From positions 1-46,766 of the forward strand of contig JAFGWT010000299.1 in the NCBI GenBank assembly GCA_016937015.1: 46,766 nt of DNA, given 5' to 3'. Both the position numbers and the translations under genes were made by a program. Source of the DNA: Deltaproteobacteria bacterium (GTDB lineage: Bacteria; Myxococcota_A; Polyangia; JAAYKL01). The number at the start of each line of letters is the position of its first letter. Position 1 is the first letter of the stretch. The notes under the pieces were generated by a model. The model did not search any database. It was not told the origin of the DNA and saw only the letters and a program-made list of their open reading frames with translations. This document shows positions 16,360 through 25,329 of this stretch, one piece after another.

Positions 16360-17946
16360 TTATCCAACCCGCTGTTCGATGAGCTCGATGACCCGGGAAA
16401 CGCCCACCAGTTTTGCAAACGATCCGAATCTGGGCCCCTGCGCCTGCCCGAGAAGAACCTGATATATGGCACCAAAAAATTCGCGGGCATCCATATCGTT
16501 GCTCTTGGCCACATCAAATATGAGGCTCTGCAAATCCTGCTGTTCCATGGCGTCCGCCTCTGGCGCCTGCAATCTGGCCTTCAACGCCAAAAATACTGTT
16601 TTTTCTTCAGCGGTGGCATCGCGATATACCTTGTTGGGAAGGATACGATCGAGATAGTAGGCCACCCCCTTGTGAATCAAGGTCAGTAATACGTCGGAAT
16701 ATTTGGCAATGTCCGGATCGTACCTGGTCAGGAACTCCGTAATTTTGTCCGAATCCGGCTTCTCCATCCCCAGCGCCGACACCAGATTGTTCACCATGGT
16801 GAAATTCACCGGAGACTGATATACCGGCACGTCAGAACCTCGGTGATGAATATGCCACAGCGGATTATCCGCCTTTTTGTCGTCAGGCACATCCGGATAA
16901 CGGCGCAAATGATCCAGATACTCATCCATGGTTTTGGGAATCATATCCACATAAAGCTTTTTGGCCGTCCTCGGATCCCTGAAAATGAAATACGCCAGAG
17001 ATTCCACCGGCGCATAAGCCAGCCACTCATCCATGGACACCCCATTGCCAACGGATTTCGAAATTTTCTCCCCTTTTTCGTCGAGGAACATTTCATAGAA
17101 AAAGCCGATCGGTGGCCGTCCGCCCATGATTTTCACAATCTGACTGGATAGCTGCGCGGAAGGAATGAGGTCTTTGCCGTACATTTCATAATTAATCCCA
17201 TAGCTGAACCAGCGAAGGGCCCAATCCACTTTCCAGCCCATTTTAACCCCGCCGTTCAACACGGTGGTTCGGCCACTGTGTCCACATCCGCTGACATCGC
17301 CGAAGGTGCCGTCGCATGTATACGATAATTCGGCTTCATCAGTATAATAGTCGGTAACACGCGTGGTGTATATTTTTCCACACTGACCACAGCGGGGTAA
17401 AAATGGAGACCAGCCCTGACGATTTTCTTCTTTCATGGTAGGCAAAATGACTTCAAGCACCTGATCGACCCGGCTGAGCAACACTTTCAGTCCCTCATTA
17501 AAATCGCCGTTTCGATAGGCCTGTGAGGCACTCCGCAACTCATACTCAAATCCGAACGTATCCAGAAATTCCTTTAATTTCCCAATCATGTGTCCGGAGA
17601 AAGACGCACAACACCCATAGGGATCCGGAATATCACAGAGCGGCTTACCCAGATGCTCGGCAAGCATTTCCTTATTCGGCAGGTTGGAAGGGACTTTGCG
17701 CAAACCGTCCAAATCATCGCTAAACGCAATAATTTTGGCGTTTCCACCGCAGATTTCCTTATATGCGTTCATGACCCAAGTGGTTCGTGCCACTTCGGCA
17801 AAGGTACCGATATGTGGCAACCCACTTGGGCCGTACCCGGTTTGAAACAGCACTTCCCGCTGCGGTGATTCTTTTCCAAATGAACTGATAACGCGCTGCG
17901 CTTCCTTAAATGGCCATGATTTATAGTCTGGTTTCTTTGTATTCAT
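16360..17946 (-). CDS. lysS: Lysyl-tRNA synthetase, class I
   Basis: 528 residues from the Met at 17946 (MNTKKPDYKSWPF). The class I signature GPSGLPHIGT (about 39-48) corresponds to HIGH and EKISKSVGNG (about 293-302) to KMSKS. A Cys-rich zinc-binding-like insert (CGQCG, then YTCDG and GCGHSG) lies between them. These identify the class I (LysK-type) enzyme, not the usual bacterial class II LysRS. It charges tRNA-Lys with lysine using ATP. An in-frame Met twelve codons upstream is possible but has no ribosome site. It is divergent from the Cys-rich lipoprotein gene at 18172. Confidence 0.95.
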   Translation of the reverse strand: MNTKKPDYKSWPFKEAQRVISSFGKESPQREVLFQTGYGPSGLPHIGTFAEVARTTWVMNAYKEICGGNAKIIAFSDDLDGLRKVPSNLPNKEMLAEHLGKPLCDIPDPYGCCASFSGHMIGKLKEFLDTFGFEYELRSASQAYRNGDFNEGLKVLLSRVDQVLEVILPTMKEENRQGWSPFLPRCGQCGKIYTTRVTDYYTDEAELSYTCDGTFGDVSGCGHSGRTTVLNGGVKMGWKVDWALRWFSYGINYEMYGKDLIPSAQLSSQIVKIMGGRPPIGFFYEMFLDEKGEKISKSVGNGVSMDEWLAYAPVESLAYFIFRDPRTAKKLYVDMIPKTMDEYLDHLRRYPDVPDDKKADNPLWHIHHRGSDVPVYQSPVNFTMVNNLVSALGMEKPDSDKITEFLTRYDPDIAKYSDVLLTLIHKGVAYYLDRILPNKVYRDATAEEKTVFLALKARLQAPEADAMEQQDLQSLIFDVAKSNDMDAREFFGAIYQVLLGQAQGPRFGSFAKLVGVSRVIELIEQRVG

Positions 17947-18034
17947 GTGGTTGGATATTCCCGAGCCCAAGCCGGATGTCAAGGTCTGTTTGCAGTTTAC
18001 CCGGGCAGTGGGGGCTATTTCAAACAGCGTCGGC

Positions 18035-18105
18035 TTCTAAGAAATTCTGTTTCCAGGGGCTCTTGCCAGTTTTATTGTTCCTAATAAATATCTAATCTCT
18101 TAGAA
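18035..18105. repeat. Inverted repeat in the lysS / Cys-rich lipoprotein divergent gap
   Basis: Arms TTCTAAGA (18035-18042) and TCTTAGAA (18098-18105) enclose an AT-rich 55-base segment in the only regulatory gap shared by the two divergent genes. It may be a binding site or cruciform; 8-base arms can also be chance. Confidence 0.3.
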
Positions 18106-18171
18106 TAATACATATCAGTTGAGCTGTATGGGCGAGAAGTAGCCATATCAGATCATATAAGGAGGCGTACG

Positions 18172-19971
18172 ATGCGCATTAGTAGCTTTACTTTCCTAAG
18201 AATTCTCACGATTTGGTGGACAACGGTTTTCGTTTTGGGGTGCGGCACGGACGTGCTGAACGGAAATCGAGACACAGAAAGCGGCGCCTTCAGTGACGCA
18301 GACAGCGATACGGACGCCGATACAGACACCGATGCTGACACGGACACTGACGCCGACTCAACGTTCCTCTCCTCGGATGAACCGGATACAAATGGCAGCG
18401 CTGATACGGGCGGTGCTGATACGGGCGGTAATGACACCAGTGGAAACGATACTGGCGTCAATGACACCGCAGATACCGTTGCCGATACGGGCCATGACAC
18501 AACGGTCCATGAGACAGACACTGTATCTGATACGGTCGCTGACACCGGCGTTGATACTGTTATCTTCGAAGACACAACATCTGCCACACACGAAGATGGT
18601 ACATGCATATATGAAGGGATACAATACCAGGACGGCGACTCGTTCCCGGCGACCGATGGTTGCAACACCTGTTCCTGTCGGGTGTCAGGCGATGGCGCTG
18701 GACAGGTGGTCTGCACCCTGATGGCCTGTGTGGCGTCCTGTGAGACGCTGTCTCAGTCGGAATGCAATTCAAATCAAAACTGTCGGCCAGTGATGGCGCA
18801 GCAAATTGACTTGTCGTTAAACTGTCTGAAAGCGCGTGCCTATACAGGTTGCATCCCTGCCGATATGAGCTGCGGCGAGGCCATCACATATGCGTCATAT
18901 GGGGGCGACTGCTGGCAATTCTCAGATACATGCGTTCCTGATGTGTGGATTATAGAACCAGCCAATGCAGACTCGCGACTTCTTCCTATGGATGTTTGCA
19001 CCCTGATCAGTGATGATCTCTCAGTCTGTCCCACGGAACCGGATACAGATACGCTGACAGTGGACACCTGTGAGTATGACGGACAACTGTATAGAGCTGG
19101 CGCCACATTCAAAGCGAGTGATGGCTGTAACAGCTGTTCCTGCACGAATACAGGCGCGGTTGTCTGTACAGAAATGGCGTGTATCGAATCATGTATGACA
19201 CTTAATGAAAAAGAATGCGCGGCTGCCAATGACTGTGTTGCCATCATGGGCACCATTCTGGATCCCAATAGCCGTTGCATGAGCGAGCCAGTGTTCGCCG
19301 GTTGCATGTCTGCCGACAGCATCTGCGCAGACGCAATCACATATGCCAAAAAAGACGAGGTGTGCTGGCAGTTTGGCGGCTGCATCCCTCAGAATGTCGT
19401 ATGGGATGAAATCAGTGGCGATCCGTCGAAGCTGTGCGGGGTTGGCAGTAACGAAGTTGATCGCTGTGTCACCGCCAGCTGTGACGCTCTGAATGGAACG
19501 GGATGCTGCAGCGATACCTGCCCCTGTCCCCTTGCGGATGGCACCCATTGCGTCCCCTCACACTGGAACGAAGACGGAACCCGTGTGGGTAAATGTGAAT
19601 CGGACTTCCCGACTTTTGGTGTTGTGCAGAGTTGCTGGCAGCAAAGCGATTGTCTCGACAATCAGGTGTGCGCCGGCGCAAAGGTCTGCCGGTGTGATGT
19701 ATCATGTCTGGTGGCTGATTCCCCAGGCAGCTGTGTTCCGGCCTCTGCAGAGGCATGCAACGCGGATCTTGATTCCATCCAGTGTACAGCCCCCTATTAC
19801 TGTTATGACATGGGTGAGATGGGCGACATATGCCTGCGTGACGTGAAAAATGAAGGCCTGCAATGCTGGAATGACAGCGACTGCGATGCCGGCATGATAT
19901 GCGAAGACGCCCTGCTCTGCGGCTCTCTGGTGGATTGTCTCTCCTCGCCCGGACAATGTGTGCCGGAATAA
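18172..19971 (+). CDS. Cys-rich lipoprotein with Asp/Thr linker (paralogue 1)
   Basis: 599 residues. The signal peptide ends in VLGC (Cys24). An acidic Asp/Thr/Ser linker spans about 37-140. Two copies follow of a composite module: a VWC/pacifastin-like unit (C-x-Y-x-G-x2-Y, DGCNTCSC, then CT-x-MAC) and a second Cys unit (C-x-TL-x4-EC, GC-x-PADMSC, CWQF). A disulfide-rich C-terminal region (CCSDTCPCP, CWNDSDC) ends CVPE. It has dozens of Cys and no recognisable catalytic site, so a binding or protease-inhibitor-like surface protein is plausible. The ribosome site AAGGAGGCGTACG precedes the ATG. The gene at 20050 is a tandem paralogue with the same layout and a near-identical start region. Confidence 0.85.
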   Translation: MRISSFTFLRILTIWWTTVFVLGCGTDVLNGNRDTESGAFSDADSDTDADTDTDADTDTDADSTFLSSDEPDTNGSADTGGADTGGNDTSGNDTGVNDTADTVADTGHDTTVHETDTVSDTVADTGVDTVIFEDTTSATHEDGTCIYEGIQYQDGDSFPATDGCNTCSCRVSGDGAGQVVCTLMACVASCETLSQSECNSNQNCRPVMAQQIDLSLNCLKARAYTGCIPADMSCGEAITYASYGGDCWQFSDTCVPDVWIIEPANADSRLLPMDVCTLISDDLSVCPTEPDTDTLTVDTCEYDGQLYRAGATFKASDGCNSCSCTNTGAVVCTEMACIESCMTLNEKECAAANDCVAIMGTILDPNSRCMSEPVFAGCMSADSICADAITYAKKDEVCWQFGGCIPQNVVWDEISGDPSKLCGVGSNEVDRCVTASCDALNGTGCCSDTCPCPLADGTHCVPSHWNEDGTRVGKCESDFPTFGVVQSCWQQSDCLDNQVCAGAKVCRCDVSCLVADSPGSCVPASAEACNADLDSIQCTAPYYCYDMGEMGDICLRDVKNEGLQCWNDSDCDAGMICEDALLCGSLVDCLSSPGQCVPE

Positions 19972-20049
19972 CCCCCCCAAAAAAAATAAACATTTATTGA
20001 GCCGTTTTGGTAATCAGCGGACAATCAAGGTAGCATAAGGAGGTGTGCA

Positions 20050-21861
20050 ATGCGCATTCAAAATATGGCTTACGTATGTTTTCTCATTGGGTCTTTGGGG
20101 CTCGGGACGTTTCTGACCGGCTGTAATATCGGTGGAGATTTGCTCGAAAATGCGGACTCTGAAACCGGGAGTTCGGGGGACTCGGATACAGACACAGATT
20201 CGGATACAGATAGCGATACCGACTCAGATACTGACAGCGACACCGATACCCACATGAATACGGATACAGGTTCAGATTCAGCGGCGGATACGGTTACCGG
20301 GTCAGATACTGACAGTCAGACAGACAGTCCACTGGTATGTCGGGATATGGGGCAGACATATGAAATGGGCGAACGGTTCCCAGCGGGTGACGGCTGCAAT
20401 GAGTGCCACTGTGATGTGAGTTCAACCGGGGAGCCGGCAATCGCATGTACAGCCATGATTTGTTCGACAGACAGCGACACGGGCACCGATACCGCTACTA
20501 CACCACAGTGTGAATTCAATGGACAGACCTACGCTGTTGGCGATGAATTCCGACACAGCGATGGGTGTTCCCAATGCACCTGTGTGGCCGATGCGAATGG
20601 TACTTCGGCGGATGTCATCTGTTACGATGACTGCGATGAGCCTTGCGTGGGACTTTCTGAAGAAGCCTGTAATCAGACATCCGAATGCACGCCAATTATG
20701 GCGCGACCAATCGATTCCGAGACCTATTGTGCGGGCGATCTGCTGTACACCGGTTGCATGGCGGCAGATACGGTGTGCGATGCGATGATGACCATTGGTG
20801 TTTTAAACGGCGAATGTCTGCTGTTTTCGAGTGGCTGCCTGCCACAGGAACTCAGCTTTGACAACTGGGACAGCAGCGGCGCCATGGTGGATATTCCCAC
20901 CCCTGCGTGTGTCAGCGGCGTCAGCTATGAATTGTGTGAAGAACCGGCGGTGCAGTGTCTTTACAATGGGAATCTTTATAACGAAAACGACACTTTCCCT
21001 TCCACTGACGGATGCAACACATGCACCTGCATTTCGTCGGCGGATGGTGACGGTAGCGTATCCTGCACCGAGATGGGATGCCCATTTGACTGCACCACCG
21101 CCACCGAGGCAAACTGCACTGACGCAAACGGATGCGCCCCGATTAAGGGTGTACGGATAGAACTCGATAATCAATGCACTCATGACATGGCTTACGCCGG
21201 TTGTATGTCTGCGGATATGGGCTGCATTGCCGTTATGACATACGGTCTGTCGGGAACTGACTGCTGGGAGTTCAGCAGTGGCTGCATGCCGGAAAATATG
21301 GTTTGGGATGCAACCGGCGGGGACTACACTTCCGTCTGTGGCATTGACAGCATCTCCTTGCCTGGCTGTTCAGCTGAAGGGTGCGATGCCCTTGGGGACA
21401 CCTGTTGCACAGCCGACTGCCCGTGCAATCTCGATGGCGCGCAATGCACACCGACACATTGGACAGCAGACGGTATACTAATGGGTGCCTGTGTGGGCAT
21501 GATCACCCCCGCCAGCCCCGCTGGGGTGTGCTGGAGCGGCGATGACTGCGGGGCGCAGCAGATGTGTGAAGGCGCGATTCGTTGTGGCTGCGACGTGCTA
21601 TGTACGATGCCCAATACGCAGGGCACCTGCGTGGATGCCTCGGCCGGCGAATGTGATGCGTCCCCGGGGTCTGCGGACTGCCCAACCGGATATTCGTGTT
21701 ACGAGATGGGAGATCAGGGCGACATTTGTCTGCACCATCCGGAGGGCCTCCAGTGCTGGACAGATGAAAACTGCGGCGTCGGGTTCGTTTGCGATAATGC
21801 ATATCTTTGCGGCTCCCAGGTATGGTGTCTTTCTGAAATGGGACGATGCGTGCCTGAATAA
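20050..21861 (+). CDS. Cys-rich lipoprotein with Ser/Asp/Thr linker (paralogue 2)
   Basis: 603 residues. Lipobox LTGC (Cys25) is followed by an acidic Asp-Ser/Thr linker at about 37-95. Then come three VWC/pacifastin-like units (each DGC-x2-C-x-C), the second and third joined to the larger Cys unit (GCMAADTVC, GCMSADMGC, CWEFSSGCMPENM). A C-terminal disulfide-rich part ends CVPE as in paralogue 1. The ribosome site and first codons (AAGGAGG, then ATGCGCAT) are shared with paralogue 1, so the duplication included the translation start. The 78-base gap between them holds no terminator that I can see. Function unknown. Confidence 0.85.
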   Translation: MRIQNMAYVCFLIGSLGLGTFLTGCNIGGDLLENADSETGSSGDSDTDTDSDTDSDTDSDTDSDTDTHMNTDTGSDSAADTVTGSDTDSQTDSPLVCRDMGQTYEMGERFPAGDGCNECHCDVSSTGEPAIACTAMICSTDSDTGTDTATTPQCEFNGQTYAVGDEFRHSDGCSQCTCVADANGTSADVICYDDCDEPCVGLSEEACNQTSECTPIMARPIDSETYCAGDLLYTGCMAADTVCDAMMTIGVLNGECLLFSSGCLPQELSFDNWDSSGAMVDIPTPACVSGVSYELCEEPAVQCLYNGNLYNENDTFPSTDGCNTCTCISSADGDGSVSCTEMGCPFDCTTATEANCTDANGCAPIKGVRIELDNQCTHDMAYAGCMSADMGCIAVMTYGLSGTDCWEFSSGCMPENMVWDATGGDYTSVCGIDSISLPGCSAEGCDALGDTCCTADCPCNLDGAQCTPTHWTADGILMGACVGMITPASPAGVCWSGDDCGAQQMCEGAIRCGCDVLCTMPNTQGTCVDASAGECDASPGSADCPTGYSCYEMGDQGDICLHHPEGLQCWTDENCGVGFVCDNAYLCGSQVWCLSEMGRCVPE

Positions 21862-21998
21862 CCGCTGCGTGTCAATTTCATTCTCCCCGGAATAAATGCT
21901 CCCGCCAACCTATTGTAGTCATTGACATTCACATCCGGATACCGTTAATTCATCAGATACGTTTCACAAATTTGTCTGCAACATCAGGAGGCGGGACT

Positions 21999-22628
21999 AT
22001 GATTGGTGACAAACTGGTAATTGAGGAATATCACGAGGAAAACGGTCGGCGGGTGGCTGCGGCGTGCCTGCCTGAAATCAAGAAAGCCGGGCGTATTTAC
22101 ACTCTCACCGTCGCAGGCGAATCTGGAAGCGGCAAATCCGAAACCGCGGCCACAACTGCCCAGGAGCTCGAAAAAGCCGGATTACGAGTCGCCATTCTGG
22201 GTCAGGACGACTACTTTGTGCTTCCACCAAAATCCAATTCCGCCAAACGAAAAGAAGATATCTCCTGGGTTGGGCTCGGGGAGGTAAAACTGGCGCTGAT
22301 GGACGAACACCTCCGAGCGGCCAAAGCCGGCGAAAAAACCATAGTAAAGCCGAATGTGATATTTGAAGAAGACCGCATCAGCGAAGAAACAATCTCGCTT
22401 GAGGGCATCGACGTCGTGATTGCCGAAGGGACATACACAACAGCATTAAAGGAAGCTGACTTTCACGCGTTTATTGACAAAACCTATCATGACACCCTGT
22501 CCCATCGCCAAAAGCGGGCAAGGGATGAAACAGAAGGCGCATTTATCGAAACTGTTCTTGAAATAGAGCATAAAATTATCAGTGGCCACAAATCCCGTGC
22601 AGAAATAATTCTGCCCAAACAATACTGA
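21999..22628 (+). CDS. Uridine-kinase-like P-loop protein
   Basis: 209 residues from the ATG at 21999, chosen because AGGAGGCGGGACT precedes it. The Walker A motif is AGESGSGKSET, followed by GQDDYFVLPPKS, a lid-like Lys/Glu segment and VVIAEGTYT in the Walker B position, then HRQKRARDE. This is the layout of the uridine kinase / phosphoribulokinase family (phosphate transfer from ATP to a hydroxyl of a small molecule). The substrate is uncertain, since it is not close to canonical Udk. The gene for a PDZ protein follows 25 bases downstream, so the two may be co-transcribed. Confidence 0.75.
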   Translation: MIGDKLVIEEYHEENGRRVAAACLPEIKKAGRIYTLTVAGESGSGKSETAATTAQELEKAGLRVAILGQDDYFVLPPKSNSAKRKEDISWVGLGEVKLALMDEHLRAAKAGEKTIVKPNVIFEEDRISEETISLEGIDVVIAEGTYTTALKEADFHAFIDKTYHDTLSHRQKRARDETEGAFIETVLEIEHKIISGHKSRAEIILPKQY

Positions 22629-22653
22629 GCCACCTTTGCCGCCGAGGTAACCT

Positions 22654-25173
22654 TTGTCCACCCGAAGAAATGCGCTGTTCACCATTGCCGGCACCGTCAT
22701 TGGCGCGGCACTGACTGCCCTGATTTTTCTGGGTGTCCAGCGCTGCGATCGCCAGCCGACAACCACCAGACCGGAAGCAGCTGAAGCACCATCCGGCGAA
22801 TCCGACACCGCACCGGCAGTGGCTCAATCGCGACAATTTGACGTGCCCAGTTGGGAGATACTCTCCCCATCCCGTAACTTAAAGGGAAGCTGCAGCATCT
22901 GCGGTCAAATTTTTGATGCGGCGCAAACGCCTCTAAAGGACGCAACAGTTCGCCTGCGGCTGATGGATGAGCCGTGGGAGACCGCCAATTTCCCGGAAGT
23001 GGCGAAGACTGACCCAAACGGCCACTACTGCTTTGAGGGAATAACCGAGAATGCAGTTTGGCAGCTGTTTGCGTGGGCCAACAACTACGCAACCACCAGC
23101 TACGAAAATGTCACATGCGGTGCAGCAACCGATCTCCATCTCGAAAAAGGCGCCGTACTAACCCTGCGATTCGTTGATGTGGAAGGATACACGGTTCCCT
23201 ATGTGGAAGTGCATATTGCCGGAAGTCCACTGTGGCCCATGCGACGCGCATTGTCCGATGAACGGGGACGTATCACCATTAAAGGCCTCTCCGAGGGGGT
23301 CTATTCGTTTAGCGCACAAAAAGACGATCTGTCATTTTCGGTTCTGGACCCCATTGCGCTTGGCCCCGAAGAAGAGGTGGAACTGGAGGCGCAGATGACC
23401 CACGTTCCCGCCATCCACGTGACAGTAAAAAATGAATCCAGCGACGCCCCCATACCAAATGCGCTGGTCACTGCCGTTCCTCAAAACGAGTCGTTGCTTG
23501 CCCACACATGGCTGACAGATAAAAGCGGGAATGCGACAATTACGGGCGCCAGTGTGGCCGGAATGATGCTTACGGTTTTCGCATCCGGGTATGTTCAGAA
23601 GAAGGTGGCGTCGGTCGTACCGGGCGCATCGATTGATGTGTTTTTGTCAAGTGGGTCGACCATTGAGGGCGTTGTTGAAACCCCAGGTGGGAAACCCATT
23701 GAGGGGGCGGAGGTCCGGGTGGAGCGGGACGACAACGGAATGACCGAAGCATTGCCAGGGGGCGCAGATCGGCTGTTCGTGTTAAGGAAAGCGGCCGCTG
23801 AACTCGCAGGCATTCCCAAGGCGCTGGATGTGGAGGGATCGGCAGTCTGCATTACGGGACCTGTCCGCATTCCGCTACCCGAATCCGAAATTGACAGCCC
23901 GCTACTGAAAGCCGCACAGAAGCGGACTGCGTGGCAAAAGACAGACAGCACCGGTGCCTTCGCTCTGGATGCGGTGCCACCGGGCAAAATTTCATTCACG
24001 GTCTCTCACGATTACTACGTTCAGTTTCGAAATCCAACCGTCGAGGTGCTGCCTGGCCAATCCCTGTCGGGAATTCCCATCCTCATGAAACCCGGCGCCA
24101 CATTGTCACTGCGCGTGGTAAGCGAGGCAAATCAGCCTGTATCCGCTGCGGATGTGACCGTGTATGATTTGGACGGGCAGATATTAAAGACGGCTGAAAC
24201 CGAATCCAATGGCTACGTTACCCTGCAGGGACTGCCTGAGGCGTTTCGGATAGAGGCATCTGCGCCGATGTATATTCCGGGGGCCCGTAAAATGTTTGGC
24301 CCCTCCGGAAAAGAATTGAACGCCACCCTGCGCCTGGCAGACGCCAACGAGGTGTTGCGGGGGCGGGTGGTCAACAAACTGGGGACCGGCATCGCGGGGG
24401 TGTTCATCGAAGCCGAGTTGCTCGACACGGGACTGGTGCAGGTACTGACAGGTGTTACTGACACGGACGGGACGTTTGCCCTCGACGGCGCAGGCACAGG
24501 CACATATATGGTCCGTGCCCGCATGGATGGTGAGATACGGGCCACTGCCGCCAATGTCACTGCGCGCAAACCGGCCAATATCATGATTGAAAAAGAATCC
24601 GACGATTTGGATAGCGGAGTGACCTCTCTGTCACCAGTAACGCCATCCGGCCCTCGGCCCATGCCCCGAATTCCTGTACCGTCGGTTGAAAAATTTGGTT
24701 CAGGGGATTCTCTGGGCGTCACTGCGGGTGGTGGTTCGGGGATTATCGCGTCGACCCCGACATCTCCTGCATCCACCATACCACGCGCAACCTTGCCCTC
24801 GTTGAGCGAAGCCGGCAATGGCCCCGCGTTAAGCGAACCTGCGGATGGTTACACCACCGGCAGCAGTTATGGGGCATATGGTGATGTGGATGATTTGGTC
24901 GTTACCGGCCCACCTGCCGGTATTGGTATCGTGCCCATTACACTGAAACAGAAAAATAAACATGTTGTGGTTGCCGGTGTACAACCCGGTTCAATGGTTG
25001 CCGCCGCTGGCCTTCAGTCTGGCGCCAAAGTGCTCACCATTGACGGCAAAAGCATTGCCGGTGTCGCCATGGCCCGCCGCGCCCTCCAGGGCAGCATTGG
25101 CTCCGTTGTCATGATCGAAGTCGAACAGGACGGTGAACCCTTCAGCGTCGTTGTGCAAAGAGAGCGGAAGTAA
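22654..25173 (+). CDS. Membrane-anchored protein with repeated CarboxypepD_reg-like domains and C-terminal PDZ
   Basis: 839 residues. TTG start, supported by GAGGTAACC just upstream. A single N-terminal hydrophobic segment (about 8-28) acts as signal anchor. The body is a chain of about six beta-sandwich domains of the carboxypeptidase-regulatory-like type, recognisable by G-x-V, A-x-V-x, TD-x-G-x-F and LP-x-G motifs (VVETPGGKPIEGAEVRV; VTDTDGTFALDGAGTG). A Pro/Ser-rich spacer (about 640-715) leads to a C-terminal PDZ domain with VAGVQPGSMVAAAGLQSGAK and TIDGKSI. No catalytic domain is seen. It probably acts as an envelope scaffold with a peptide-binding PDZ end. Confidence 0.85.
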   Translation: MSTRRNALFTIAGTVIGAALTALIFLGVQRCDRQPTTTRPEAAEAPSGESDTAPAVAQSRQFDVPSWEILSPSRNLKGSCSICGQIFDAAQTPLKDATVRLRLMDEPWETANFPEVAKTDPNGHYCFEGITENAVWQLFAWANNYATTSYENVTCGAATDLHLEKGAVLTLRFVDVEGYTVPYVEVHIAGSPLWPMRRALSDERGRITIKGLSEGVYSFSAQKDDLSFSVLDPIALGPEEEVELEAQMTHVPAIHVTVKNESSDAPIPNALVTAVPQNESLLAHTWLTDKSGNATITGASVAGMMLTVFASGYVQKKVASVVPGASIDVFLSSGSTIEGVVETPGGKPIEGAEVRVERDDNGMTEALPGGADRLFVLRKAAAELAGIPKALDVEGSAVCITGPVRIPLPESEIDSPLLKAAQKRTAWQKTDSTGAFALDAVPPGKISFTVSHDYYVQFRNPTVEVLPGQSLSGIPILMKPGATLSLRVVSEANQPVSAADVTVYDLDGQILKTAETESNGYVTLQGLPEAFRIEASAPMYIPGARKMFGPSGKELNATLRLADANEVLRGRVVNKLGTGIAGVFIEAELLDTGLVQVLTGVTDTDGTFALDGAGTGTYMVRARMDGEIRATAANVTARKPANIMIEKESDDLDSGVTSLSPVTPSGPRPMPRIPVPSVEKFGSGDSLGVTAGGGSGIIASTPTSPASTIPRATLPSLSEAGNGPALSEPADGYTTGSSYGAYGDVDDLVVTGPPAGIGIVPITLKQKNKHVVVAGVQPGSMVAAAGLQSGAKVLTIDGKSIAGVAMARRALQGSIGSVVMIEVEQDGEPFSVVVQRERK

Positions 25174-25329
25174 CGCCCGCCGCCTGGCACGCCCCCGATG
25201 ATTATCAGGATCGTTGGGGAGTAATTTTCTGTAGTCTGCATCCAATCCGTTTTACAAACGCTCACTCAAATCGAGAATGACCTTGTCCCTGGGCGCAATG
25301 TAATCCTGGTGGAATATCTGTCCCTGAAA

